Under the pieces are notes generated by a model. It saw only the letters and a program-made list of their open reading frames with translations, made no database searches and had not been told where the DNA came from. 64,000 bases of DNA from Malania oleifera (Eukaryota; Streptophyta; Magnoliopsida; Santalales; Ximeniaceae): assembly GCF_029873635.1 (NCBI RefSeq), contig NC_080421.1, positions 40,653,120-40,717,119 on the forward strand, given 5' to 3'. Each line of letters begins with the position of its first letter. The first letter of the stretch is position 1. Positions 1 through 11,880 of this stretch are shown one piece after another. A program made the translations under genes and the position numbers.

Positions 1-387
1 TTTGGAGTAGGGTCTAGAAAATTTCAATTAAAAAATTACTTACGTCAAAATGACGACGACGACGACTAGGACCCCGTGATGGTGTCCGTTCGTCTATTTA
101 ACCACATATTAATGGCAAAATTGAGAAAATGGGAAAAAATTACCTTTCTCCAAGAGTAGTGCCTAAGCCGTTCCCATAAAAAATCCGCTCTAGTAGAAAT
201 GTCGGTAGCAGAACCAGGATTCCAACGGTACCTTCCGTTTCCCGATCCGTCGCAAATTCGTCGAGTAATTGAGAGAAGGAGAGAGACGGAGACGAACGCA
301 GGAAAAAATATTTTACAGGGTGGGGAGGGGCGTGCAGTTCTTCTCCTACTTCTTCTTTCTTTCTTCTCTTCTTATCTCTTCTGTCAG

Positions 388-424
<37 letters not shown>

Positions 425-649
425 AACTTATTTATATATATCATTCTAATTAGTTTTTTTTTTAAATCCAATGTAAAAATATTTAATTTAATTACTAATT
501 ATTTAATTATTTAATTTATCTTAATTTAATTTAATTTCTTTATTTAAAATTTTTTTCCCCACACCATTCCTTTTATTTATTTATCTATTATTTTATTTAT
601 CTTTTTTTTTTAAATTATTTTAATCCTTTTAAATTTTCGGGTCTTTACA
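1..649 (-). mobile_element. LTR fragment, minus strand, continues off the left edge
   Basis: Read on the minus strand, a TGTAAAGACCC start lies at 649, the same kind of LTR head found at 2276 and (as TGTAGAGACCC) at 46725. The piece runs left out of the window. It contains an AT microsatellite (about 391-420) and very AT-rich sequence. No coding domain is visible. The other LTR is not in view, so it may be a solo or truncated LTR. Family is inferred only from the LTR head. Confidence 0.5.
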
Positions 650-1851
650 CAGGCTCATACACTATTCAATCCCTCCGCCCGATACTCAAACCTGTGACTT
701 TGTCTATTTTAGTTTTTAAAAAATGTATATGCATATTTAGAACACCGTTCAACTTAGAAACTTCATAACAAATGCCAACACTACCCCTTGGCACGGGTTG
801 TGCGTTTTACTATAGTCTGGCTGAATCCACCTGGTCCATTAATCCACCAGTGGCACACACCTACCCAGCCGACTATCTTGATACCCACACTGAAAATCAG
901 ATCTGTGGTTGCAGTGTATCTAGAATATAGCAACGGAACCGCGCTTAAGCTTTTTTAAGGCTTCATATAACGTTGAACTTTTTAAAGCTCTCATAGTAAC
1001 AAGTTGTGGTCCCAATATCATATATATAATTTATAATAAAACAAATTAACTTGTTTTAAATTCACAAATTACCTATACAGGTCTAGTATTTTCACAAACT
1101 CATTCATTCATACTGTGGTATAAACCGACACGTACACTCTCGGTTTAACCATTTTTATATACAAAACTCGGTATATAATCGATACCTGTTTTCCACATTT
1201 CAGATAGCAAAATGGAACTCTAGTTCCCATAGTTCATATACGTATTTAAATTGTTTCACATATTCCATTTTATATCATATGCCACACTTATTTGGTCAAA
1301 AATACGCTATATATAGTATATAACTCGAAAAGTAACATTTAAATGGAAAACAAGGGGTTCAAGCATCTTTTGCGTTAAGTTTAATGCAAATAAAGAAGTT
1401 TTGAAAAGTTTGGAAATCATATGCCAAAACCCTCATTTTTAGCAAAACCATAAAATTGTAAAATCGACATTTTTACTTAGTGAAACTTTAGAAATAAGCA
1501 GTCAATACGTGCATATAAATGTGAGCTAACTTTTTAGCAGTTTAGTTTTCTAAAATGACTGATATAAAAAAATCCCCTTACCTTCCCCCAAACTCCGAAA
1601 CACGAATTATACGGCTCCAAAATAGCAAACTGAGTTCTTAGAACCTATAAACCAAAGAACAGTACTTCAACACAATCCTATTTACTACAAACCTACCGAA
1701 CCAAAAACGAACTGACACCCTTACCTCGATTTCGGAATGAAACCCGAAAATCCTCAAAATGAAGATCCGATCCACTATAATCATAGAGGTTTTCCCCTTG
1801 ATCCACATAGTGACGTCGGATCGTGGATTCGGGTGACAAATAGTGGAGGAT

Positions 1852-1890
<39 letters not shown>

Positions 1891-1959
1891 CGAGCTCGCT
1901 GGTTCTAGAGAGAGAGAGAGGGAGTTTTGAGTTTCTTCACCACGAAGAAATGAAATAGA

Positions 1960-1967
1960 TATTTATA
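1960..1967 (-). promoter_or_regulatory. TATA box of minus-strand LTR
   Basis: TATAAATA on the minus strand, 22 bp below the nearest palindrome unit (1989). This is the expected core-promoter position inside an LTR. Confidence 0.5.
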
Positions 1968-1988
1968 ATTTAGTTGATCGGGCCAGAC

Positions 1989-2201
1989 TCATTGACGAAG
2001 TGGAGCGCTCGTCGACGAAGTGGAGCGCTCGTCGACGAGTAGAAGAAAGGCGTTCGTCGACGACAGAGTTGGCCTCGTCGAAGGGCCTGAGATTCCAAAA
2101 TTCCAAAAATCTCTTGGTATCCACTCGTCAACGATCCTTTGAACCTCGCCGATAAGCCACATAAGAGACTTTGTCAACGAGAGGAGGAGCCTCATCGACG
2201 A
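1989..2201. repeat. Phased TCGTCGACGA palindrome array, copy A
   Basis: Exact or near copies of the palindrome TCGTCGACGA start at 1989, 2009, 2029, 2054, 2075, then 2125, 2146, 2171 and 2192. Steps are 20, 20, 25, 21, a 50-bp gap, then 21, 25, 21. Most variant units differ at CG positions. The array lies inside an LTR beside its TATA box. Confidence 0.8.
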
Positions 2202-2279
2202 ACCCTGCTGTTTTCACCTTTTTAAATTTCTTCTCCTTTTCTTATTTGTTTAATCCACATTTCTTGGGTCGGGTCTTTA

Positions 2280-3084
2280 CAAAACTGACTATCCACCACC
2301 AACACTTCCATAATAGTATGGCTGCACTAATATTTCTCTGTATCTATGGTACCGAGCATCCACCATATCCGACCCATCAGGGTTCTTAAAACATATAATT
2401 GCAATTTATGCAATACAACAATATAATAATCTTTTCATTTTCACAACTTATAATCTGTAATAAACTCTCATCATTATTCCCAATAAAACACGTAATAAAT
2501 ATAATACCGTAAAATTCACAATAAAACACTTAATAAATATAACTTCGTAAAAATCTCAACATGCTTAATTATGAGATAAAATAAATTAAATTCATGCCAC
2601 ACGATTAGCGTGTTATTTATAATTCAACAAATTACCGAATAAAATATATAATAATATATTCGGGTATATTTTATTAAAAATGCGGGTATCACCTTCACAT
2701 ATTTAATCTAACTCAAACATATTTAAATAAAATACGACAGGATCAAATCTACGTACTTCAGTTTTACTCACATAAATATTTAAATAGAATCAGTATCACC
2801 AAATTCATATACTCAAATTTAATCGGAATAATTAAAATAAAAATATGATCAAATTTCCGCAGTTTAATTTAATTTAGGCATATGGATGTAATTAAAATAA
2901 AAATAATCAATTTAAATTAGACATATTTTAAAATAAATTCTGACATAACCAATCCACTTATCTTAACTTTAGAGTGGTGCCTACGACGTGCGGATGATGA
3001 AATTTTTCCGATTAAATCATTGAAGAGTGGAGTTGGGACCCGAGAATGATGTCCATTCTTCAATTTGGCCAAGAAATAGCAGAG

Positions 3085-3127
<43 letters not shown>

Positions 3128-4980
3128 ATTGAGGAAGAGATCACATTATATATATAATTATATTATATCAATATATTATATTATATTATTAATAATTATT
3201 AATTAATTAAATAATTTAATTTTTTTTTAGAATTGTCCCACTAATATTGCATATATATTTTTGGGATCGTTATATTCTCCCCTCATAAAAATTTCGTACT
3301 CGAAATTTTGGTAAACATATCCCTATTTAACGTAACAATAGGTTTAAACCTATCCTAACCTACCTATTCCTACCCTTATCTTAATTCATACATATACTCT
3401 GGTAAAAATCATTCTTAGAGTCTACAAAATCTATACTCTATGCTCTAACACCAACTGTAGTGACGACCCGAAAATTTGCTCTGATACCAACTATTGTAAT
3501 CCGAAAAATTTGCTCTGATACCAACTATAACAATCCAAATTTTATACAACGGAATATCCCAAATTCATTGTACCAGTGTACTAAATAACCTTTTATTACA
3601 ACAATATCTCCAATATTATCATCCGTAAAATTCTAAAACATTAAAAAAAATACAACTATTCTAAAATTTATTCTAAATAACTCTTATTATCCTACCCATG
3701 CTTTCGCTCTGCTACTCTGGTTTTTGCTATGCTTCTCAAGATATCTGAAATGTATAATAAAAATTTGGGTGAAACACCTCTTAGTAAGTTAAGACTAGAT
3801 TATTATCAGTGTGTGGCTAAAATGAGCTTTAGTGTAGAAATAATTTAATAATAATTTTAAATAATTTTAGTATACTAGAAATTGCATTTATAAACTTTGA
3901 AACACATTTTTAAATAAATACACGTACTTTTCTCCAAAATTAAAAATATAGGCTTATTTAATGGCTAAAGTCACATAATACACAAATATGTGTAAAAGAA
4001 TAACTTTTGGCCGATGCATGTCATGTTTAACCCCCATGATGGTCTGTGCGGTCCGAAAACTAGACTTAGCATTTGTTGTCTGACCAAAGTTAAGTCAAAA
4101 GTTTATGTTTGTAAGATCAGTTTGCTTACCACATCTTGGTCCGGAAATAGGTGGGTACAACCCTACTCAGGCCAAACTAATTATCCACCATCAACACTTC
4201 CACAACAGTGTGGCAGCACTAATATTTCTCTATATCTACGGTACCGAGCATCTACCACATCCGGCTCATCAGGATTCTTAAAACATATAATTGCAATTTA
4301 TGCAATACAATAGTATAATAATCTCCTCATTTTCTCAACTTTTAATTTGTAATAAACTCTCATCATTATTCCAAATAAAACGCGTAATAAATATAACACC
4401 GTAAAATTCACAATAAAACACTTAATAAATATAACTTCGTAAAAATCCCAACAAGCTTAATTATGTAATAAAATAAATTAAACTCATGCCACATGATTTG
4501 TGTGTTATTTATAATTCAATAAATTACCGTATAAAATATATAATAATATATTCGGGTATACTTTATTAAAAATGTGGGTATGATCACCTTCACATATTTA
4601 ATCTAACTCAAACATATTTAAATAAAATATGACAGGATCAAATATACGTACTTTAGTTTTACTCACATAAATATTTAAATAGAAACAGTATCACCAAATT
4701 CATATACTCAAATTTAATCAGAATAATTAAAATAAAAATATGATTACATTTCCGCAATTTAATTTAATTTAGGCACGTGGATGTAATTAAAATAAAAATA
4801 ATCAATTTAAATGAGACATATTTTAAAATAAATTCTGACATAATCTAACCCGCTTACCCTAAGCTTGGAGTGGTGCCTACGACGTGCGAATGATGAAATT
4901 TCTCCGGTTAAATCATTGACGAGCAAAGTTGAGACCCGATAATGATGTTCGTTCTTCAATTTGACCAAGAAATAGCAGAG

Positions 4981-5036
<56 letters not shown>

Positions 5037-5149
5037 GAGAAATTGAGGGAGAGAGATGGCAATGAGATTGGGGGGTCTGTGTAGTTTAAGCTTTAGGATC
5101 ACATTATATATAATAATAATAATAATATTATAATAATAATAATAATATT

Positions 5150-5183
<34 letters not shown>

Positions 5184-5292
5184 ATTATATTATTTAATTA
5201 ATAATTATTTATCAATTAATTAATTTTTATTTTATTTTATTTTATTAAGATTGTTCCACTAATCTTGTATATATATTTTTGGATTCGTTACA
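2280..5292 (-). mobile_element. Reduced LTR retrotransposon with almost no internal region
   Basis: Two direct LTR copies on the minus strand flank only about 255 bp. The 5' LTR runs from TGTAACG at 5292 down to about 3527; the 3' LTR starts near 3271 and is cut by another LTR at 2280. They align clearly (for example 2286-2420 against 4180-4320, and the GA-rich blocks at 3093-3126 and 4986-5040). A primer-binding site, TTGGTATCAGAGC on the minus strand, is at 3524-3512. A purine tract AGGGGAGAA precedes the 3' LTR at about 3275-3285. A second primer-site-like copy lies at 3477-3490, inside a short local duplication. No gag or pol is visible. It looks like an old non-autonomous or internally deleted element. 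Confidence 0.7.
4987..5032. repeat. (GA)n microsatellite
   Basis: Uninterrupted GA dinucleotide run inside the LTR. A shorter equivalent sits at 3093-3120 in the partner LTR. Confidence 0.9.
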
Positions 5293-6269
5293 AATGTACC
5301 AGCCTTCCAGCTTCTTTTATCTTTAATTCCCCAATTCTTCCTTTGTTCTTTAAATTTCAATCTCTTAGTCTCTCGGCCTTTCTTGTCTCACTCTTTTTAG
5401 TATCTAGTTCTTCTCCAATATTCTCCTCCCCTCAATCTATCGAAGATCACTATTTATAAGCCCAGAGGAGAACAACCCAATTAATTCTGATTAATCAATA
5501 AAATTTGATTGATCAATTATATTAAAATAGATAGATTGATATTTTTTTTTTAGTTTTAATTTTGATTTTGATTTGCAATTACCTGTAATATGAAATCTCT
5601 TTTTGTGTGTGCAAGTGTACGCATGAAAGAGTTAGCCCCTTTGATGAACCGCACAATGAAAGATATCATTACCCTCGGTCTTGTTGCACCACATTCTACT
5701 TCCCAATGGCATTTGAAGTATGAAAAGTTCATACTCACTCTCATCTCTTAAAACCCCTTATATTCTAGTTGTTCTCGATTTCCTACTTGATGATTCATCT
5801 ATGTAGAACTTTAGCCATCTTGGCCACATTGCCTTCCTTTCATCTCTTTTCTTACCATGTATTATAACTTCACAACTAATGGCAAATCATAATTTAGCCT
5901 TTTTTATTAATGAAATTTTACTTGTCTTGACATTTTACCATAAACATCAAATTTTATCACCATCGCCTTTAAAACTAACACAAGCTGCAAAATGCAAATG
6001 TACAACAACCTATCAAACTTTAAGTCTCACTAGGTGGGAGATATTACATGAATCTTTTTCTGCCAATTACATGACCATAGGCGATTTCCTCCAACAATTT
6101 GAATACTCATTTCAAATTATTTTAGGTGTACTCTACCCCTTAATAGTAACTATTTCACTCCTCTGTGCATTATTTGGCAATGCATTGCAACTATAGGTAC
6201 TGTTATGCCTAACCTGCAGTGAATACGTTCTTAATTTGTCTTTTACATTATGCCACTCGTCCACTTTAT
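5293..6269. other. Unassigned sequence between mobile elements
   Basis: AT-rich sequence with pyrimidine-rich 5310-5460. Open frames here (5556-5744 minus, 5879-6196 plus) resemble no protein I recognise and lack exon-like borders. It may be further decayed LINE or LTR sequence. Confidence 0.3.
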
Positions 6270-6560
6270 CGTTGTTATTTCAAATACCTTACTTTTTAGA
6301 TATACTTTTTTCTTAGTTGCCCAACATTATGTTCCACATAACATAATAGACTTAAGGTATTGAGATCTACTTGGCTTATTAATTTTTTGACCTCTTAATC
6401 TTCTCTCCAATATTACTTCTACTATGATTGAAATTTCATTTTGTATATTCTATTTTATTTATACTTATCCTAAAAATTATAGATTTTAAAGTTTTTCCCA
6501 TAATTCTAATTTATATTCTACTTCACCCATCATCTGCAAACAACATACAATGTGTGTTAT
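6270..6560 (-). mobile_element. RTE-type LINE reverse-transcriptase scrap
   Basis: Read on the minus strand, 6550 downward encodes a recognisable reverse-transcriptase core: M-L-F-A-D-D just after 6550, then a stretch resembling the RTE region following FADD (R-I-S-x-N-K-x-E-Y), broken by stops and frame changes. It is a strongly decayed, truncated LINE piece in the same orientation as the four other RTE pieces in the window. Confidence 0.5.
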
Positions 6561-6578
6561 TTGTGGCTCTTATACTTC

Positions 6579-9005
6579 TGTTTTGATAAGCAAAGAAGGA
6601 AGAAGGAAAAACATGAAGGGGGCAGCACAGCAGGTCTCGTCAACGAAGGCAATGTGTTCATCGACGAGGGGACAACAAAGGTTCATCGACAAAGGCTCTG
6701 AAGTTTGTTGACGAATAATTACTGAAAGCAGGAAATTTCATACTTTTGACATCGTCGACAAAAGCCTTGTGTTTGTCGATGAAGGTTCTCTTGGTCTTGT
6801 CGACGAAGCCCTGTGTTCGTTGACGAGAGGCACCTGGACTACAGCAGTTTCTTCAAAAATTTGAATTTTTAAACGTTTTGTGGTTGGGCAAACGGGGGAA
6901 AACCTCCGAGGAACCTCTATATATGTCATATGGGCATATTTTGAGAGAAAGAGGGATCATTTGAGAAGTGTATTGTGTACATTTTGATTTCCATAGTGAA
7001 ATTTGTGTGTCATTTCTTCCGTGGATGTAGGTTTTGCCGAACCACGTAAATCTTCATGTTGATTTTGTTCTGGTTGTGTGTTATTTATATTTACTTGTTG
7101 TTTATTCCGTTGTGCATCTTCATTATTCGATCCGTATTACAACAAATTAGTATCAAAGCGATTGTTGTTATGACATTTGGATCATCTTCTGCAAAATTTA
7201 ACGTAGTCAAATTCGATGGAACCGGAAACTTTGGTTTATGGTAGAGAAGAGTGAAGGACATTTTTGTGCAACAAGGAATGGCTAAGACTTTGCTTGATAC
7301 TCAGCCAGAAGGAATGGATGAGCCAACATGGGTAGATTTGAAAGCAAAGGCAGCGTCTACAATATGCTTGTGTTTGGCCAATGAAGTTCTCTATTGGGTG
7401 ATGGAGGAAGATTCTTCAGCGACTATCTGGCAAAAGTTAGAAAGTCGGTACATGTCTAAATCCCTTAATAACAAACTTTTTCTTAAGCAGCATTTATATT
7501 GGCTTAAGATGGTTGAAGGATCAAGTATGGATCAACACATTAATGCATTTAATCAAATTATAAGTGATTTGATAAGAGTTGATGTGAAGTTTGATGGGGA
7601 TGATAAGACTTTGACACTGTTAAATTATTTGCTCTCGACTTATACCTACAAAAATCTTGTGACCATTCTTACGTGAGGAAAAGAAACTCTTGATCTAGAA
7701 GAGGTAACAAGTGCCTTATTAAATTTTCATCAAAGGTAGAAGATATGTGATGAATGAGAAGAGCTTGTGGTAAAGGGTAGCAATGAGCAAGGCTAAGGAA
7801 AGTTTAAGAATGGGTCTAATCAAAAATCCCGAAATCAATATAAGAAGAATAAGGAAATCTGGTGTTATAAATGCAGTAAAAAAGGGCATGTGAAATCGAA
7901 GTGTTCGGATTGGAAGAAGAGAAATGCTGAAAAGCATGAGGGGTTTTCAAAATCTGTGAATATTGTTCAACAAGAAGATTCAGCGGATGGTGATATTCTA
8001 TCAATTTCAACGAAGTCAGATAATCTAACAAACTCTTGGATACTTGACTCGACATGCTCTTATCACATGACTCTGAACAAGGAGTGATTCAGCACTTACA
8101 AGTTAGTGAATTTTGGATTAGTTCTTATGGGTAATGATTATTCATGCAAGATCATTGACATAGAAAATGCAAAAATAAAAATGTTTGATGGTGCTATAAG
8201 AACATTGTGTAATGTAAGACATATATCTGAATTGATAAAGAGTTTGATATTTCTTGACACTTTGGATTGTAATGACTTCAATTACAAGTCCAAAGATGGA
8301 GTCTTGATCGTATGGAAAGATAATTTGGTTGCAATAAAAGGGTAGAAACTGAATGAGAATATTTACACGTTGTAGGGAATTACCATTGTAGGTGGAGTTG
8401 CAACTGTGGATGCTGAATTAGATGAGACCGTCTTGTGGCATATGCGTCTTGGGCATATGAGAGAACATGACATGAAAGAACTACACAAGAGGAAACTCTT
8501 AAAGGGCTTGAAATCATGTTAGTTGGAATTTTGTAGGATATGTGTTATTTGAAAACAAAACAGGGCAAAGTTCAGATCAGCTACTCATAAGACAAAAGGA
8601 ATTTTTGACTATGTGCATTCAAATGTTTGGGGCCCAGTAAGAGTTGCATCAAAGGGTGGACATGCGTATTATGTGAGTTTCATTGATAATTATTCACAGA
8701 AGGTATGAGTTTTCTTCATGCTTCACAAATCAAGTACGTTTGTCAAGTTTAAAATTTGGAAGACGGAAGTGGAGAACTAGACGGGGAGGAGAATCAAATG
8801 TTTAAGGTCGGATAATAGGACCGAGTACGCTGATTCTCAGTTTATGGAGTTTTGTGTAGAGCAGAGCATCAAGAGACATTTTACAGTTCACCGGACATCT
8901 CAACAAAATTGTGTGGTAGAATGGATGAATCGAACTCTTACTGATAGGGTTCGGTGTCTGAAATTGAATGCAAGGCTACCGAAATGATTTAAGGAGTGTT
9001 TTTAT
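6579..9005 (+). mobile_element. Ty1/copia retrotransposon, 5' part, broken
   Basis: A 5' LTR (about 6579-7144) is followed by a primer-binding-site-like stretch (TAGTATCAAAGC, near 7149), a UBN2-type gag (about 7170-7740), a CCHC zinc knuckle C-Y-K-C-x4-H-x4-C (about 7862-7903), a protease segment (W-I-L-D-S, about 8034), the pre-integrase region (about 8400-8560) and part of the integrase core (to about 8990). Reverse transcriptase, RNase H and 3' LTR are absent: the element stops about 300 bp before NOP10. The order gag-protease-integrase identifies Ty1/copia, TNT1-like. It carries many breaks and is an old fossil. Its LTR holds the TCGTCGACGA array. Confidence 0.88.
6637..6826. repeat. Phased TCGTCGACGA palindrome array, copy B (copia LTR)
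   Basis: Units start at 6637, 6658, 6683, 6705, then 6752, 6773, 6797 and 6817. Steps are 21, 25, 22, a 47-bp gap, then 21, 24, 20: two groups of four. The variants (TCATCGACGA, TTGTCGACGA, TCGTTGACGA, TCGTCAACGA) are CG-to-TG or CG-to-CA forms of the consensus. A TATATAT box follows at 6918. Same architecture as the gypsy-type LTR arrays. Confidence 0.85.
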
Positions 9006-9300
9006 TTTTTATTTTTTTTATGATTCTATTTTGAATTAAAAAAGAAAATTTGCTTACGTTAGAAAGGTTGACTCAATTAGAAGAAGTGAAAAAAAATACT
9101 ATAACAATCTTACAATTAATACTCCACGTGATTTATCTAAAATAAAGTCAATGACTGTTTTAATTATTAAAAATCAACCAATAAAACAATTATAATTAAT
9201 TAAAAAATTTAAACTTCTAGAAAATTCAGGATTAGCAGTTATATTAGTGTGTGTGTGTGTGTGTGTGTGTATATAAAAAATAAATCAAAATATTAATAAA
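9006..9300. other. AT-rich spacer upstream of NOP10
   Basis: AT-rich sequence with a (TG)n run at 9247-9271. It must hold the NOP10 core promoter, but no clear TATA box stands out. Confidence 0.4.
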
Positions 9301-9390
9301 TTTCGTCGATAAGGTGTTTCTCACGAAAACCTTGCCCCGCCGGCCCCCACCGCTGATCTGCAGCCAAACTCTCTTCACGGTTCACGCCAA

Positions 9391-9414
9391 AAACCCTACT
9401 GCGCCTCCAGCCCA
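9391..9414 (+). promoter_or_regulatory. Telo-box and site II element of NOP10
   Basis: AAACCCTA (9391-9398) is a plant telo-box and AGCCCA (9409-9414) is the reverse complement of a TGGGCT site II element. This pair is known from promoters and 5' leaders of plant ribosomal-protein and ribosome-biogenesis genes. It fits NOP10, which acts in rRNA pseudouridylation. The binding factors (TCP-type at site II, Myb-type or Pur-alpha at the telo-box) are family knowledge, not seen here. Confidence 0.6.
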
Positions 9415-9446
9415 GCCTCTATACCCCTCGTCTCTTCAAGTTGAAG

Positions 9447-10356
9447 GTAACTCCCTTCCCCAACCCCTCTTCCACTTCTCACTCTCCCCCTTCATTCATC
9501 TTTATCCTTTTCTTTTTTAATTTTGAAATCACTGCATCGCAAGTATGTTCTCCAGCCTACTCTCCCTCTCTCTCTCTCTCTTCAGTAGATTCAAAGATGT
9601 GATTTTGCTATTTTGTGGTGGTTCTGTCGTTGGATTTGCGTAAAGGGTTTTAGGGTCTCATGTTGGATGCGATTCTTGGATCCTTCCTTTTTTTTTTTTT
9701 TCAGTTGGCTGGCTTCTGCACGTGCTATTGAACCATTGATTCTGAGACTTCTCTAGATATTTTTCTATGCTTCATGCACCCAATTTTCATAATCAATTTT
9801 TATTTTTTATTTTTTAAAAGATCTTATAATTCTTGTTACAGGATAAGTTGTTATTGAGTTTGTCTGCTTAGACCATTAGAATTGGTTTATTATAGTGCTT
9901 TTATTTTACTCGCGAATGACTTCGTTATACTTCTCATTGATACCTTTTTTTTTTTTTTCTGTTCTTTGTTTTGATTACTAACCGTTCTATTGCCTTTAGA
10001 AAGCCAAAACCCAGAAGTTTTGCCTGCCTTTTTATGTTTCTGAGAAGAAAATATGCAGCAATATCTTTCTTTTTTTAGAATTATCTTGTTTGAGTACCTT
10101 TTTTTTTTTTCCCTGGTGAAAACGTAAAAATTCGGATGCCATAAGCAGTTTTTTATTTCCTGAAGTGAGCTGATGTTGAGATTATTAAAGATTTAGGCTC
10201 CATTGTTTGGGCAGGAAATTTAAGAAAAAAGTCTTTATCCTGAAACTCTGTATAGAAATTACTTCCATAGTTTCGTTCAGAAGGAATGAAACCATTTGGT
10301 TCTGTCTCATGATATTCATGTTCTAGACATCTGATATATTACTTTGGATTTAGCAG
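9447..10356 (+). other. Probable 5'-UTR intron of NOP10
   Basis: AAG|GTAACT at 9447 and TTTAGCAG ending at 10356 make a good donor and acceptor pair, with T-rich sequence before the acceptor. The acceptor lies 17 bp before the NOP10 ATG. The leader exon (from about 9310) is C-rich and ends at 9446. Inferred from splice signals only. Confidence 0.55.
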
Positions 10357-10373
10357 GTGAACAATTAGCAACA

Positions 10374-11829
10374 ATGTATCTTCAGTTTTACATAAATGAG
10401 AATGGTGATAAAGTCTACACGACTAAGGTATTTCAATATTATTAACTCTTCAGCTGTTTATCAGATGACATTAATCCTTGAAGCACTGCTTGGTTGGTGT
10501 CATTGCCAATATATTGCTTTGATAAAATAAAAATAAAAATAGAGCATTCCTACTTTCCTGGACTTCCATATAGGAAGAAAAATGCTTGCTGGGCTTTCTG
10601 GTGAATCAGCAGTGCTATAATATATACTAAGACTGCAGCTGTTTCTCTCCTGTCATTTCATGTTGATTTAACCATCTTCCATCATTTCAGATTTTTGCTT
10701 TAGTGCTCTGTGATATGTCAAAGAATAATTCAGAAAAAAATTGGGAGCGCCTTGTCATTGTAATTAAGACAGGGCGGTAAACCTCCCTTGAGAAGTAGTT
10801 TAGCGCTTTGGCTAAAGTTGATGGTGGTTTATTTGCGTGGTTAGCTTTAGAAATCTTAACGAATTGTTTAGTAGGCATCTCAACGCCTCACTTTTGAGGC
10901 AAGGCTTATGAGTGCTTTCTTTATGGTGCATTGGTTGGTGCCCAAATTCCCTATGCATATGTCTTGAGGATTGCCTTTCTGCTTGGTGTGCTCTTAACAC
11001 ATTAAATTATATGCATCCATCTCAACCATGATCGAATTGGGTATGAAGCTAGTGATGTATCCTTACCCTATGTTCGGGAGCATGGAATTGAGTCCTTGAA
11101 TTTGGATAAAACATAATGCAATATTATATTGACTCCCCCCCCCCCCCCCCCCCCGGGGCTCCCAAAAACAAAAAATCCATATAACAACAACAACAACAAA
11201 ACCAAGCCTTAGTCTCCCTAAGTGGGGTCGGCTATATGAATCCTTTTCCCCCAATCCATACAAATCCAAAATCAAGTTCCAAAATCCATACTCCTAACAT
11301 TACATTGGTTTGTTCTTGGGAGCACAGGTTTCAGGTCTTGGATTTGGACAAAATCCTATACAATTTTGTATTGCATTTGTCCAAATAGATGCAAAACAAG
11401 ATCTGAGGTTTGGTATGCCAAGCATGGGTCAGTGTTTGCTTTATTTCCAATTGGTCTTGTGGCTTGGCTAGAATATGAAAGCAATGAGCTTATGTGTGCA
11501 ATATCAAATTTTTGATGCTCTTGATGTCCTTTGACAGTTATAAAAAATTCATTAGGCAAATGTCCATATACAAAAGACATGTACTATAAAATTATCCTTT
11601 TTTAGTGAGTTTTATTATTTCTTTTTGCTGTCTTAAAAAATCTCAAAACTTGAGGAAAAGGATTTTACATATAAACGTTAACTACCAGTTTGGTATTATG
11701 TAGTGGGAAAAAAAATTGAGTTTGAATTTATTGGCTACTTTCGGTTGAATTCCAATTGATCTTTATTTTGTTTGATTCCAGATCTTTGCATATGATTCTT
11801 GGTGGATTAGTAATTGTTTTTTTTCTTTT

Positions 11830-11880
<51 letters not shown>

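Larger units (their letters stand above)
650..2276 (-). mobile_element. LTR (solo or truncated) with TCGTCGACGA array, minus strand
   Basis: On the minus strand the LTR head TGTAAAGACCC is at 2276. A palindrome array (2201-1989), a TATAAATA box (1967-1960), GA-rich repeats (1853-1920) and a long AT-rich tail follow in that order. The layout matches the LTR starting at 46725, so the two probably belong to one gypsy-like family. It interrupts the neighbouring LTR that resumes at 2280. The lower end near 650 is inferred from where the next LTR head begins. No internal coding region was found. Confidence 0.55.

Noticed and set aside
1737-1958. Open frame with an RERERE repeat
   Set aside because: Translation of the GA microsatellite inside an LTR; the same holds at 46268-46480 and 13411-13620.
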